A stretch of 64,000 nucleotides of DNA from JAWKIW01 sp041394145. GTDB lineage: Bacteria; Actinomycetota; Acidimicrobiia; Acidimicrobiales; Acidimicrobilacustridaceae. Location: positions 74,523 through 138,522 of the forward strand of contig JAWKIW010000013.1 of assembly GCA_041394145.1 (NCBI GenBank), read 5' to 3'. The notes under the pieces were generated by a model. It saw only the letters and a program-made list of their open reading frames with translations, did no database searches and was not told the origin of the DNA. The translations under genes and the position numbers were made by a program. Positions 40,441 to 50,000 of the stretch are shown piece after piece (within the stretch, counting starts at the first letter, position 1; each line of letters starts with the position of its first letter).

Positions 40441-41364
40441 TCAGGCGCGGCCCACCTGCTGCAGGGGGTCGAGGGTGCGCAGGCGGACGTCGGGGGCGAG
40501 GCGATCCACCTCGTCGACGAAGCCCTCGAGGTTCACGTTGAACGACAGCCCCATCGGCGCGTCGACGGGGCGGAAGAAGTCGTCGTGGTGGTGCGGCACC
40601 ACCGTGGCCGGCTGCAGGAGGCGCAGCGCGCGCGCCACGAAGTCACGGGTGTAGACGCGCCCCGCGATGCCGCACAGGAAGAGGTCGACGGGCCCGTAGC
40701 GGTACTCGTCCTCGACGAGGTTGGCGCTTCCCTGGTGGTAGACGGTGGTGCCACCGACCTCGATGTGGATGCCCCACACCGGCCCGCAGCGGTAGGCGTT
40801 CATGCCGAGGTGGTCGAGGGCGTCGCAGGTCAGCTCTCCGTCGGAGGGCACGGCCAGCCCGGCCAGCAGCTTCGAGTGCAGGCTGGGCACGAACCGGACG
40901 GTGAACGGCCCGATCTCGTAGCTCCGGTGGGGCTCGACCTCGACGGCCCGGTGGGCCAGCCCGTGCAGGCCCAGCAGGTGCCGGGCCGACCCCGAGCCGT
41001 ACACGGTCGCCCCGGTGGCGGCGACCGCCGGCACGTCGACGGCGTGGTCGAAGTGGGTGTGGCCGACGAGCACCGCGTCGGCGGTCGGCAGGAGCCGCTC
41101 GACGAGGGCGTGGTCGGATACCAGCGACGGTGCCCGCAGCGACGTGCGCAGGTCCCGTCGGGTCACGAACGGGTCGATCAGCAGGGTGGTGCCGTCACAG
41201 GACAGGGCGAAGCCCGCCGTGCCCAGCCACTGCAGGGACAGGCCCGGCGGGAGGTCGATGCCGAGGCGGGCGGCGTTGCGGTCGGCGCTGACGGACCGGT
41301 CGATCGCCGGCCCGCGGCGGGCGCGGGCGATGAGGTGCTCGAGACGGTCGATCGCGGTCGCCAC
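40441..41364 (-). CDS. MBL-fold metal-dependent hydrolase (UlaG-like)
   Basis: A 307-residue metallo-beta-lactamase-fold protein. LSLQWLGTAGFALSCDGTTLLIDPFV opens the fold, and the metal motif is H102-T-H104-F-D106-H107 (VLVGHTHFDHAVDVP). A further His (SLHSKLLAG), the GTTVYHQGSANLVEDEYRYGPVDLFLCGIAG segment and VVPHHHDDFFRP provide the other ligands. The pattern fits UlaG-like or L-ascorbate-6-P-lactonase-like hydrolases and NAPE-PLD-like enzymes; substrate unknown. Transcribed toward the ion-channel gene. Confidence 0.85.
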   Translation of the reverse strand: MATAIDRLEHLIARARRGPAIDRSVSADRNAARLGIDLPPGLSLQWLGTAGFALSCDGTTLLIDPFVTRRDLRTSLRAPSLVSDHALVERLLPTADAVLVGHTHFDHAVDVPAVAATGATVYGSGSARHLLGLHGLAHRAVEVEPHRSYEIGPFTVRFVPSLHSKLLAGLAVPSDGELTCDALDHLGMNAYRCGPVWGIHIEVGGTTVYHQGSANLVEDEYRYGPVDLFLCGIAGRVYTRDFVARALRLLQPATVVPHHHDDFFRPVDAPMGLSFNVNLEGFVDEVDRLAPDVRLRTLDPLQQVGRA

Positions 41365-41457
41365 GTCACGAGTCTGCCCCGCAGGTGGTGCTGCTCGCCC
41401 GGCGCGGTCGCCGGCAGTCGACCCCTGGGCGCCGGTCGCCTGCGCCGCTCCCGACGA

Positions 41458-42774
41458 TCAGCCCAGGCCCCGGGGGTCGGGGGTGAGTGCATGGGCCCGC
41501 TCGACGGGGTCGGCGACCGCCCGCTCGACCCGGTCGAGCAGCAGCCGCTGCTGGCGCTCGATGGCGCCGTCACGGTCGTCGGGCATCGAGTCGAGCAGCT
41601 CGTCGAAGGCCGCCTGCAGGCGGCGGCTGATCTGCGGCGAGTCGTCGCCGTACCGGCGGATCTCGGTGAAGGCGAGGTCGACGTAGGTCGGCCAGTCGGG
41701 AAGGGGGCGGATCAGGCGCACCGTGCCGTGCTCATCGAGGTAGATGCCACTCGGCGTCGGTCGGCTGCCGATGCGCCGGAGCAGGTCGACGAGGCGGTCG
41801 ATGACCTGCAGCGCGGTCGTGGGGTCGTTCAGCGCCGGTGACAGGGCCCGGATGGCGATGTCGACGAGCTGGCGGAAGCCGTAGGCCGCATCCTGTCGGT
41901 AGGAGCGCTCGACGCCGACGTCGATGCAGCGGGCGAGCTCGCGCGACGAGGGGGAGGTGCCACCGAGGCACTCGATGACATCCTCACCGTCCGCGATGTA
42001 GTCGCCCACCATGTGCCGCAGCCGGATGACGGTGTCGTGGGCGACCGCCAGGTCGATGAGCCGGTCGATCTCCACGCTGCGCACCACGCCCGACCCGCCC
42101 AGCCCGAGGCGCGCGGTGACCTCATCGGGCAGCACGGCGTCCATGGGCACGTAGCGGGACTCGACGGGGAAGTTCTCCTCGATCGCTCGCCGCGTCTCGC
42201 CGGTGATCCGCTCGATCAGCTCGGAGATGCGCAGGGACCGGATGATGTGGTGGACGAACGCCATGAAGGTGAACACACAGGCGAACGCGCCCAGGATCGC
42301 CACGAAGCCGCCGAGGGCCGACACCCCGTCGGTGGGCGCAACCGGGACGCCGGTGTCGCTGGTGGTGTCGACGGCGGACAGCACGACGAGGCAGTAGGCG
42401 AAGGTCGCCAGGAAGATGGCCAGGGTGACCTGGGTGATCCGGTCCCGCACGAAGTTGCGCAGCACCCGCGGCGAGAACTGGCTGCTCGCCAGCTGGAAGG
42501 CGACGATCGTGATCGAGAACACGACGCCGAGGAAGGTGAGCAGCGACCCGGCGATGGTCGCCAGCAGCGTGCGCAGGTCGTCGGCGTCGCGGGTGAACCA
42601 GCGCGAGCCGCTCACGATCGCCCGCTGGTCGGCGGCGTTGACGGCGAACCCGAGCCCGATCGCCACCACCGTGAACACGGCCGGGAGGAACCACAGCGCC
42701 CCGCGCAGGTACTCGCGCACGTGCACCAGGCGGGCGTCGTGCAGCTCGTGGGGCAGTGCGTGGCCGACCTGCAT
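41458..42774 (-). CDS. DUF2254 integral membrane protein
   Basis: A 438-residue protein with four TM helices in the first half (GALWFLPAVFTVVAIGLGFAV; LRTLLATIAGSLLTFLGVVFSITIVAFQLAS; VTLAIFLATFAYCLVVLSAV; LGGFVAILGAFACVFTFMAFVHHII). A soluble second half contains the conserved blocks VIRLRHMVGDYIADGEDVIE and DAAYGFRQLVDIAIRALSPALNDPTTALQVIDRLVDLLRRI, the signature of DUF2254. No function is established for the family. The ATG at 42772-42774 is chosen because upstream translation is low-complexity and overlaps the divergent gene. Confidence 0.88.
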   Translation of the reverse strand: MQVGHALPHELHDARLVHVREYLRGALWFLPAVFTVVAIGLGFAVNAADQRAIVSGSRWFTRDADDLRTLLATIAGSLLTFLGVVFSITIVAFQLASSQFSPRVLRNFVRDRITQVTLAIFLATFAYCLVVLSAVDTTSDTGVPVAPTDGVSALGGFVAILGAFACVFTFMAFVHHIIRSLRISELIERITGETRRAIEENFPVESRYVPMDAVLPDEVTARLGLGGSGVVRSVEIDRLIDLAVAHDTVIRLRHMVGDYIADGEDVIECLGGTSPSSRELARCIDVGVERSYRQDAAYGFRQLVDIAIRALSPALNDPTTALQVIDRLVDLLRRIGSRPTPSGIYLDEHGTVRLIRPLPDWPTYVDLAFTEIRRYGDDSPQISRRLQAAFDELLDSMPDDRDGAIERQQRLLLDRVERAVADPVERAHALTPDPRGLG

Positions 42775-42982
42775 CGGCCCGAAGCCTATGGATCGGCGTC
42801 GATCGCGCCGGGGACCCGTCGGTGGGTCCGGGAGCCCGCTGCGCCCAGGGGGACGGTGGGCGTGGACCTTCGGCTCTGGCCGTCGGTCGTCTGCGGGCGT
42901 ACGAGGGGGAGGTGGGCAACCGTCGTTGCTGCTCGTCGGTGACGTCGGCCCTACGTCCGCCCTCGGACAGGAGGTCGTGGCG

Positions 42983-43996
42983 ATGATCGAGCACGACGAA
43001 CGACAGGTCTCCGAGCTCAACGGCCGGCGTCGGTTCCTGACCAAGGGCGCGCTGGCCGCGGCGGCGGCTGCAGCCGGGGTGGTGGCGATCAGCGATCAGG
43101 CGCAGGCCGCCGACGGCCAGGCCCTTCTCATCGGTCGGGACAACCAGGGGACCGACGGCCGCAGCTCCGTGACCACGCTCAAGGACTCGGTGTTGCGCGT
43201 GGCCACCGTCTACCGCGACCATGCGATCACCGGACAGAACCTCAACGGCGACGGCGTCTACGGCGAGTCCGATTCGACGATCGTCGGGGGCGTCGGCGTC
43301 CACGGGTTCACGCCGTACGGGGGCGGCAGCGGCGTGTACGGCGAGAACGCCGGGAGCCCGGGCGGCCACGGCGTGCGCGGCACCTCCGCCTTCGGCGTTG
43401 GCGTGGCCGGCGTGGGCGGGTGGGCCGGCGGCTTCGGGGTGGGCCTGCAGGGAGCGGCGCCCACCGGGGCGTCGCTGCTGCTCGACGGCACGTCCCTGAC
43501 GATCCCGCCGGCGGGCACCTGGCCGCAGGGGTCCTTCGTGGTGATCGACGGCCACGTCTGGTACTGCTACAGGACCGGCAGCGGTTCCGCCGCCCGGTGG
43601 GTCAAGCTGTCGGGTGCGCCGGTGATCCTGCCGAGCACCTACCGGTCCTACGACTCCCGGCCGGGTGAGGCGCCGCTGACCGTCCAGAAGGGCAAGATCA
43701 CCAACGGCGAGCAGCGGACCAACATCGACCTGACGGTCGCCTCGGGCGGTCAGGTGCCCACCGGCATCTCGGCGGTGATCGTCAACCTCACCGCCACGCA
43801 GACCGACGCCGCCGGCTTCTTCGCCCTCTACAAGAACGGCACGGCTTGGCCCGGCACCTCCACCATCAACTGGGGCGCGGTCGACACCAGCGTGGCCAAC
43901 ACGACCGTCGTGGCCGTCGACGCCGCGACCAAGGTGACGGTGCGGGGCGCCGGCTCGGCCCACTGCATCATGGACGTCATCGGCTTCCTGCCGTGA
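42983..43996 (+). CDS. Tat-exported surface protein with glycine-rich repeats, unknown function
   Basis: A 337-residue protein beginning with a twin-arginine-type signal (NGRRRFLTKGALAAAAAAAGVVA, cleavage near SDQAQA). Residues about 75-155 are Gly-rich with repeating GVYGE, GVGVHG, GVYGEN, GVRGTS and GVGVAGVGG turns, like a short beta-solenoid. The C-terminus (YRSYDSRPG, then VPTGISAVIVNLTATQTDAAGFFALYKNG, VTVRGAGSAHCIMDVIGFLP) is a beta-domain common in exported actinobacterial proteins. AGGAGG at 42968-42973 supports the ATG. A cell-surface or secreted structural role is likely; no enzyme motif is visible. Confidence 0.75.
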   Translation: MIEHDERQVSELNGRRRFLTKGALAAAAAAAGVVAISDQAQAADGQALLIGRDNQGTDGRSSVTTLKDSVLRVATVYRDHAITGQNLNGDGVYGESDSTIVGGVGVHGFTPYGGGSGVYGENAGSPGGHGVRGTSAFGVGVAGVGGWAGGFGVGLQGAAPTGASLLLDGTSLTIPPAGTWPQGSFVVIDGHVWYCYRTGSGSAARWVKLSGAPVILPSTYRSYDSRPGEAPLTVQKGKITNGEQRTNIDLTVASGGQVPTGISAVIVNLTATQTDAAGFFALYKNGTAWPGTSTINWGAVDTSVANTTVVAVDAATKVTVRGAGSAHCIMDVIGFLP

Positions 43997-44051
43997 CGGG
44001 CGCGCCGTGACGTGCGCGTCGACGGCGGCGCCTCGCCGCCCGCGCCGCGGG

Positions 44052-45251
44052 TCAGGTCGTCGCGTGTCCCTCCGCGCCGGTGACCGCCGCCGAGGCGACC
44101 GCGTCGGCGGCCTCCGTCGTGGCCGGCCGCAGCCGGTAGCCGACGACAGCGCGCCCCGCTCGTCGACGTGACGGGGGCAGCGGGAGGCGCTCCAGCACCC
44201 CGGCGTCCACCAGCACCTCGAGCCCGCGGACCGGGCTGGACGGCGGGTCGCCTCCGAGGGTCGGCTCCATCAGGTCGCCCGGGTCGAGGAGCCGGCTCAA
44301 CCAGGCGCGCACCGCCGTGCCGAGACCCTCTTCGTCGAGCCCCGGGTGCCGCCCCGCGATCGCGTCGGCGACCGCGCCGGCCGCGCGGAGGCGGACCGCC
44401 TGGCGCACCGCGGCCTCGGTCGACCACGCGGCCAGGGTGGTGGTGAGCGGCCCGGCGTCGAGCACATCGGGATCCCAGTGCGGCGTCGTCCACTGGCCGG
44501 CGTGGATGGCGTCCAGGTAGGCGCGTCGCCGCTGGCCCACGAGCTCGAGGACCCCGAGGTCGAGGTGGGCGAGCGCCTGGGAGGCGAGCAGGAGGTACAG
44601 CAGACGAGCGGTGCGGCCGTTGCCGTCGGCGAACGGGTGGATCGTCAGCCAGCAGAACGCCGCCCAGCCCGCCACCGCCAGGGGGTGGTCCGGGAGGGTC
44701 GCGGCGTCGGCGACGAGCCGGGTGGTGAGGTGCCGCACCACGGCGGGTGGCGGCGGGTCGTAGGGGCTCCCGGCGAAGGCCCACCGCCAGGCGTGCACCC
44801 GCAGCAGGCCCGGGTTGGTCTCATACGGCCCCGTGGTCCGGCCCTCGGCCAGCGCGTGCAGGACGAACGGCGTCTCGGGCTGCACCGGGGTGCGATCGAT
44901 GCCCAGTGCCCCGATCCGGTGCCGGGCCGCCACGTGGTCGAGCGCGGCCCGGGTCGCGGCGAGGCGCTCGACGTCGGTGGCCGACAGGAAGGCGCGCGGC
45001 GCGGGGAACAGCGGTGGGTCGACCGTCCCCGACACGCTCGGCGTCACCCCGGCGAGGCCCTCGAGGCAGCGATCGCCGTGCCAGAGGCCGACGGCGGCGG
45101 CGACCGCCGGTGCCAGCCGGCGGGCCGCGTCGTGCTCCACGTCGTGGGCCTCGTGCCAGCGGTCCAGGAGGTCGTTCCTCAGGACGGGCACCGGTGGGAG
45201 GTCGAGGCGGAGGCGGACCTCGTCGTCGGCGCGGGCGTCGCCGTCGCTCAC
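44052..45251 (-). CDS. Fic-domain protein
   Basis: A 399-residue protein. The Fic active-site loop is complete at H205-PFADGNG-R213 (WLTIHPFADGNGRTARLLYLLLAS), with the upstream flap region TTGPYETNPGLLRV. Fic enzymes transfer AMP or another phosphate-containing group onto protein hydroxyls. The segment after residue 340 (EVLVDAGVLERLPLPPSRRRAGRAVVGYRL) looks like a winged-helix module, as in many stand-alone Fic proteins that use it for DNA or target binding. No antitoxin with an inhibitory helix is adjacent. The GTG start overlaps the stop of the VOC gene, so the two are co-translated. Confidence 0.88.
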   Translation of the reverse strand: MSDGDARADDEVRLRLDLPPVPVLRNDLLDRWHEAHDVEHDAARRLAPAVAAAVGLWHGDRCLEGLAGVTPSVSGTVDPPLFPAPRAFLSATDVERLAATRAALDHVAARHRIGALGIDRTPVQPETPFVLHALAEGRTTGPYETNPGLLRVHAWRWAFAGSPYDPPPPAVVRHLTTRLVADAATLPDHPLAVAGWAAFCWLTIHPFADGNGRTARLLYLLLASQALAHLDLGVLELVGQRRRAYLDAIHAGQWTTPHWDPDVLDAGPLTTTLAAWSTEAAVRQAVRLRAAGAVADAIAGRHPGLDEEGLGTAVRAWLSRLLDPGDLMEPTLGGDPPSSPVRGLEVLVDAGVLERLPLPPSRRRAGRAVVGYRLRPATTEAADAVASAAVTGAEGHATT

Positions 45252-45655
45252 GGCGCATCGCCGGCGCTCGGCGAGGTGAACACCAGCGCCGGGGCGACGC
45301 CGAAGACCGACGCCGTCGTCTGGGCCGACAGGTGCACCATCGCCGCGCCGTCGACGACCACGCCGGTGCCGCGCTCGGCGAGCCGGTCGGTCAGCTCGGT
45401 CAAGGGCTCGTCGGTGGTGAACACGAGCTGGGAGAGGTTGCAGGCGGGTGGGTTGAGCGCCCGGCGGTCGCCCGTCGCGGTGGGGTGCAGCAGGGTCACC
45501 GCCACCGGCCCGATGTCGACGGTGACCATCTCGGCGTCGAGCGACGGGTGGTCGGCGCGGTCGACCACCTCGAAGCCGAGCAGGTCCACGAGCAGCTCGA
45601 GGGCTCGGTCGAGGTCGTCGACGACGTACTCCAGGGCGACGAGGGTCGGCGGCAT
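45248..45655 (-). CDS. VOC-family (glyoxalase-fold) protein
   Basis: A 135-residue vicinal-oxygen-chelate protein: LVALEYVVDDLDRALELLVDLLGFEVVDRAD and a second half TDEPLTELTDRLAERGTGVVVDGAAMVHLSAQTTASVFGVAPALVF, two betaalphabetabetabeta modules. Metal ligand positions are not fully conserved, so it could be a binding protein instead of an enzyme. The ATG lies six bases after TAGGCT on this strand (45662-45667), suggesting leaderless transcription. It heads a two-gene unit with fic. Confidence 0.75.
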   Translation of the reverse strand: MPPTLVALEYVVDDLDRALELLVDLLGFEVVDRADHPSLDAEMVTVDIGPVAVTLLHPTATGDRRALNPPACNLSQLVFTTDEPLTELTDRLAERGTGVVVDGAAMVHLSAQTTASVFGVAPALVFTSPSAGDAP

Positions 45656-45661
45656 GGCGGC

Positions 45662-45667
45662 AGCCTA
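45662..45667 (-). promoter_or_regulatory. -10 box (TAGGCT) for the VOC-fic unit
   Basis: On the minus strand TAGGCT is followed after six bases by the ATG at 45653-45655; no ribosome site is present. Confidence 0.45.
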
Positions 45668-45763
45668 TTGGGGGGTCTTCGGCGCGGCGCTAGCGTTGCG
45701 GCGCGAGGGTCCGCCGGCCGGACGCTCGGCGGCCGGTGGGCCGCGGCGACCCACGGGGGGACG

Positions 45764-46987
45764 ATGGACGCGACGACCGACGACGCAGCGGAGGTGCAGG
45801 ACGGGGACGAGAACCCGTTCGCGGCGATGGATCCGGCCATGGCGGCCGACCCGCAGCCCATGTACGCGGTGATGCGGGAGGCGCCGGCCATGGCGGTCGA
45901 AGGCGTGGGGGTGATCCTGTCGGGCCGGGCCGAGATCGAAGAGGCGTTCCGGCACCCGACCCTGTTCTCGTCGAACATGTCGGCCGTCGACCTCAAGAAC
46001 AAGCGGCCGTTGATCCCCCTGCAGATCGATCCGCCCGACCACAAGACCTACCGCAAGATCCTCGACCCGATCTTCGCCCCCCGGGAGGTGGCCAAGCTCG
46101 AGGAGCCGCTGACGGCGCTGGTGAACGACCTCCTCGACGGCTTCGACGGTCGCACCGAGATCGACTTCGCCCGTGAGTTCTCGATCCCGTACCCGTCGCA
46201 GGTCTTCCTCACCCTGCTCGGTCTGCCCATGGACGAGCTGCCCCGGTTCCTCGCCATGAAGGACGGCATCATCCGACCCGACCACGTCACCGGGGCCGAG
46301 TGGGGCAGCGAGCAGATGCACGCCCACCAGCAGGCCACCGCCGACTCGATCTACGACTACTTCGAGGAGATCCTCGACGAGCGCGAGGCCGAGCGTCGTG
46401 ACGACCTGGTCAGCCGCTTCCTCGACACCGAGGTCGACGGCGAGCGCCTGACTCGCGAGGACATCCTCGACATCTGCTTCCTGTTCCTCATCGCCGGGCT
46501 CGACACCGTGACCGCGACGCTCGACTGCATGTTCAGCTTCTTGGCCCGCCACCCCGATCACCGCCGCCAGATCGTCGAGGACCCGTCGGTCATCCCGGCC
46601 GCGGTGGAGGAGCTGCTGCGCTGGGAGACGCCGGTGATGGGTGTGGCGCGGGTGGCCACCGAGGACACCGCGCTCGGCGAGTGCCCCGTGCACGCCGGAG
46701 ACCAGGTGCTGGTGATGCTCGGCTCGGCCAACACCGACGACGCCGAGTTCGGCGACGGTGACGTCGTCCGCTTCGACCGCGACCCCAACCGTCACCTGGC
46801 CTTCGGTGGCGGCATCCACCGCTGCCTCGGATCGCACCTCGCTCGTCAGGAGCTGCGCGTCGCCCTGCGCGAGTGGCACCGCCGCTTCCCGGACTACGCC
46901 GTCGCGCCGGGGGTCGAGCTCGAGTACACCGGCGGGATCCGCTCGATCGACCGCTTCCCGATGGTGCTCGGCCCCGTCGGCGGCTGA
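45764..46987 (+). CDS. Cytochrome P450
   Basis: A 407-residue P450, distinct from the one at 6121-7431. PLIPLQIDPPDHKTYRKILDPIFAPREV is the C-helix region; the I-helix is FLIAGLDTVTATLD, with Asp in place of the usual Glu before Thr. The ExxR motif is in EELLRWETPV, the meander is RFDRDPNRHLAF, and the heme loop FGGGIHRCLGSHLARQEL carries the Cys ligand. The substrate is unknown and no redox partner is adjacent. Divergent from the VOC-fic unit. Confidence 0.92.
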   Translation: MDATTDDAAEVQDGDENPFAAMDPAMAADPQPMYAVMREAPAMAVEGVGVILSGRAEIEEAFRHPTLFSSNMSAVDLKNKRPLIPLQIDPPDHKTYRKILDPIFAPREVAKLEEPLTALVNDLLDGFDGRTEIDFAREFSIPYPSQVFLTLLGLPMDELPRFLAMKDGIIRPDHVTGAEWGSEQMHAHQQATADSIYDYFEEILDEREAERRDDLVSRFLDTEVDGERLTREDILDICFLFLIAGLDTVTATLDCMFSFLARHPDHRRQIVEDPSVIPAAVEELLRWETPVMGVARVATEDTALGECPVHAGDQVLVMLGSANTDDAEFGDGDVVRFDRDPNRHLAFGGGIHRCLGSHLARQELRVALREWHRRFPDYAVAPGVELEYTGGIRSIDRFPMVLGPVGG

Positions 46988-47026
46988 CGTCACGTCGCGG
47001 CCTGCCCCGGTGCCAGGGTCGGTGCG

Positions 47027-50000
47027 TCAGTCGCCGGCGGAGCGCAGGGGAGCCACGGCGGCCGGCGTCGTCGGTGCCGCCTCGTCACGGGCGAGCAGGC
47101 TCGTGATCAGCTCCTGCGAGTGCGACACCTCGGCGCCCAGCCAGCCGACGGCGGGCACCGCCTGCTCGACGAGGTTCGGAAGGTGCTCGGCGGCGAGGCT
47201 GGCTCCCAGGCTGGTGCCGACGGCGATGCCCCAGCCGAGCGGTCCGAGCGGCGTGCACCCGAAGAACTGCGACAGGCCGGGGATCTCGATCACGGCGGCC
47301 AGCGCCGCCATCGACCCGAGGAGGCAGCGGCCACGAGCGGGTCGCGGCGGCCGATCAGCAGGGTCTGACCCAGCTGGGTACCCACCACGGACGCCAGGCC
47401 GACGGTGGCGGCCCGGCGCGGGCCGGCTCCCACCGATCGGGCCAGCAGCCACGCGCTGGTGGCTCCGAGGGTGGTGGCCTCGGCTCGTCGGACGATGGCG
47501 TCCTGCAGCTGGTCCCCGAGAGACCGCTCGGGGCCCTCGCGGGCCAGGTCTTGGCGGACCTCGGCCGGCGGCGGGCTGGCCACGATCGCCAGCGACGGCA
47601 GGATGTCGGTGAACATGTTGACGAGCAGCACCTGGCGGGTGGATAGCGACGGGTGACCGGTGAGGCCGCCCGAGGCCAGGATGAACCCGATCTCGCCGAG
47701 GTTGCCGCCGAGCAGGATGGCGAGGCTGTCGCGCACTGCGGCCCACAGCGCGCGACCCTCGACGACGGCCTCGAGGATGGTCTCGATGCGGCTGTCGGTG
47801 ATGATCACGTCGGCCGCGGTGCGCGCCGCGGGCGCGCAGTGGGTTCCCACCGCGATGCCGGCGTCGGCCAGCCGGATGGCGTTGGCGTCGTTGGCGCCGT
47901 CGCCCGTCATGCCCACGGGCCGTCCCGCTCGCCGGTACGCCTTCACGATCCGGACCTTGTCCGACGGGGTCACCCGGGCGAAGACCGTCACCCGCCCGAG
48001 GGCACGGTCGAGGTCGGCATCGGACAGCTCGGCGAGGTCGGCGCCGCTGAGGATGTCGCCGCTGTTCAGGATCCCCAGCTCGGCGGCGACGCCGGCGGCC
48101 GTGCTCGGGTGGTCCCCGGTGACCATCACGACGTCGACCCCGGCGGCGCGCAGCCCGTCGACCGCCTCCCTGGCCGTGGGCCTTACCGGGTCGGCCAGCC
48201 CCACGAAGCCCAGGAGCGCCAGCTCGTCGACCTCGGCCTCGTCGGCGATGCCGGGCAACCGGTGACCAGCCGGGAGGCGGCGCTCGGCGACGGCCAGGAC
48301 CCGCAGCCCCCGGCGGGCCAGCCGGTCCACGCCGTCGGCGAGTCGTCGCGCGGTCGCCGCGTCGAGTCGACGCTCGCCGTCGCGGCTCACCCAGGTCGTG
48401 GACCGCGGCAGGAGGTGCTCGGGCGCGCCCTTCACGCTCAACAGGACCTCGTCGCCGGCCCGTCCCCAGGTGGCGTGCATCGGCCGGTCCGAGCCGAAGG
48501 GGAGCTCGGCGATCCGGGCCCAGGGGTCGCCGTCGTCGTCGGTTCCGACCCCGAGGCGCTGGGCACCGTCGCGCACGGCCCGGTCGGTGAAGTGGGGCAG
48601 TGCACGCTCCCCGTCGGGCTCGGGGCTCGCCCGGAGCGCGGCCGCCAGGACGAGCCCGGCGTGGGACCCGTTGCCGTCCACGCGGCTGGCGCGGACGACC
48701 CGCTCGAGGTCCTCACCGGTGAGCTCCACGACGCCGTCCCAGACGCAGCTGAGCTCGATGCGGCCCCGGGTCAACGTGCCGGTCTTGTCGATGCAGACGA
48801 CGTCGATGCGCCCGAGGGCCTCCACCGCCCGGGGATCGCGCACCAGCACGTTGTGGCGAGCGAGGCGCCGGGCGACGGCGAGCTGGCCGACCGTGGCCAG
48901 CATCGGGAGCCCCTCGGGGACGGCGGCGACCGCCAGGCTGATGCCGCTGGAGAGGGCGGTGGCGACGGGGAGGCCCCGCAGCAGCTGGCTGGCGGCGAGG
49001 ACGGCGCCGCTGACGCCGGCCACCGGCAGGCTGAGGGTGGCCAGCTCGCGCATGCGGGCCTCGACGCCCGTCTCGGGCCGGTCGTCGTCGCCGACCTCGG
49101 CGGCGGCCTCGGTGTCGCGGCCCACGGCCACCACCACGGCGCTGGCCGACCCGGTGACGACCGAGGTGCCGGCGTAGAGCATCGAGGAGCGCTCGGCGAC
49201 CAGGGCGCGGAAGGTGGCGGCGGTTCCCTTGGCCACCGGCTCTGACTCGCCGGTGAGGCTCGCCTCGTCGACCTCGAGCATGGCCGCCCGCAGGATGCGG
49301 CAGTCGGCCGGGACGGTGTCGCCGGCGACGAGCTCGACGACGTCGCCCGGCACCAGCTGGTCGGCCGGCACGAACACCAGCTCACCGTCGCGACGGACGT
49401 GGGCGTGCACGTCGCCGGCGGCGACCAGGGCCTTCACGGCCGACTCGGACGCGAAGCGCTGGACGCCCGAGATCACGCCACCCACGAGGATGACCGACAT
49501 CACCACCCCGGCGTCGGTCGGCGAGCCGACCACGGCCGACAGCGCGGCGCTGCCGGCCATGACCGGCGTCATCGGGTTGGCGAGCTCGAGCCACATCGCC
49601 CTCGCCAGCGCCAGCGGCACCGGCAGCGGTCGGGTGGTCGGGGGGAGGCGCCGCGCCGCTTCGTGTGACGTCAGCCCGTCCCTGGTGCTCTCCAGCTCGG
49701 CCAGCACCTTCCTGCGGGACATCTCGTGCCACCGCGTGCGGGTCCGCAGCACGGGTTCGGGGTGACGGGCGAGCGAGGTGGCGGCGCGGACGCCGTTCGC
49801 CATCGACAGCAGGGCGGCGGTGTTCACCGTGGTCGCTGCTCGGCGGCCGGCGTCCTGCTCGGGCGACGACAGCGCCAGCACCGAGGCGATCGAGCTGCCG
49901 CCGAGCGCGAAGGCGTTGCCCTGGCGGCTGACCTCGTGGGCGATGCCCGCCGCCTCGACGACGAACCGGGCCGCCGGCAGGTCGGGTACCAGCAGGTCGG

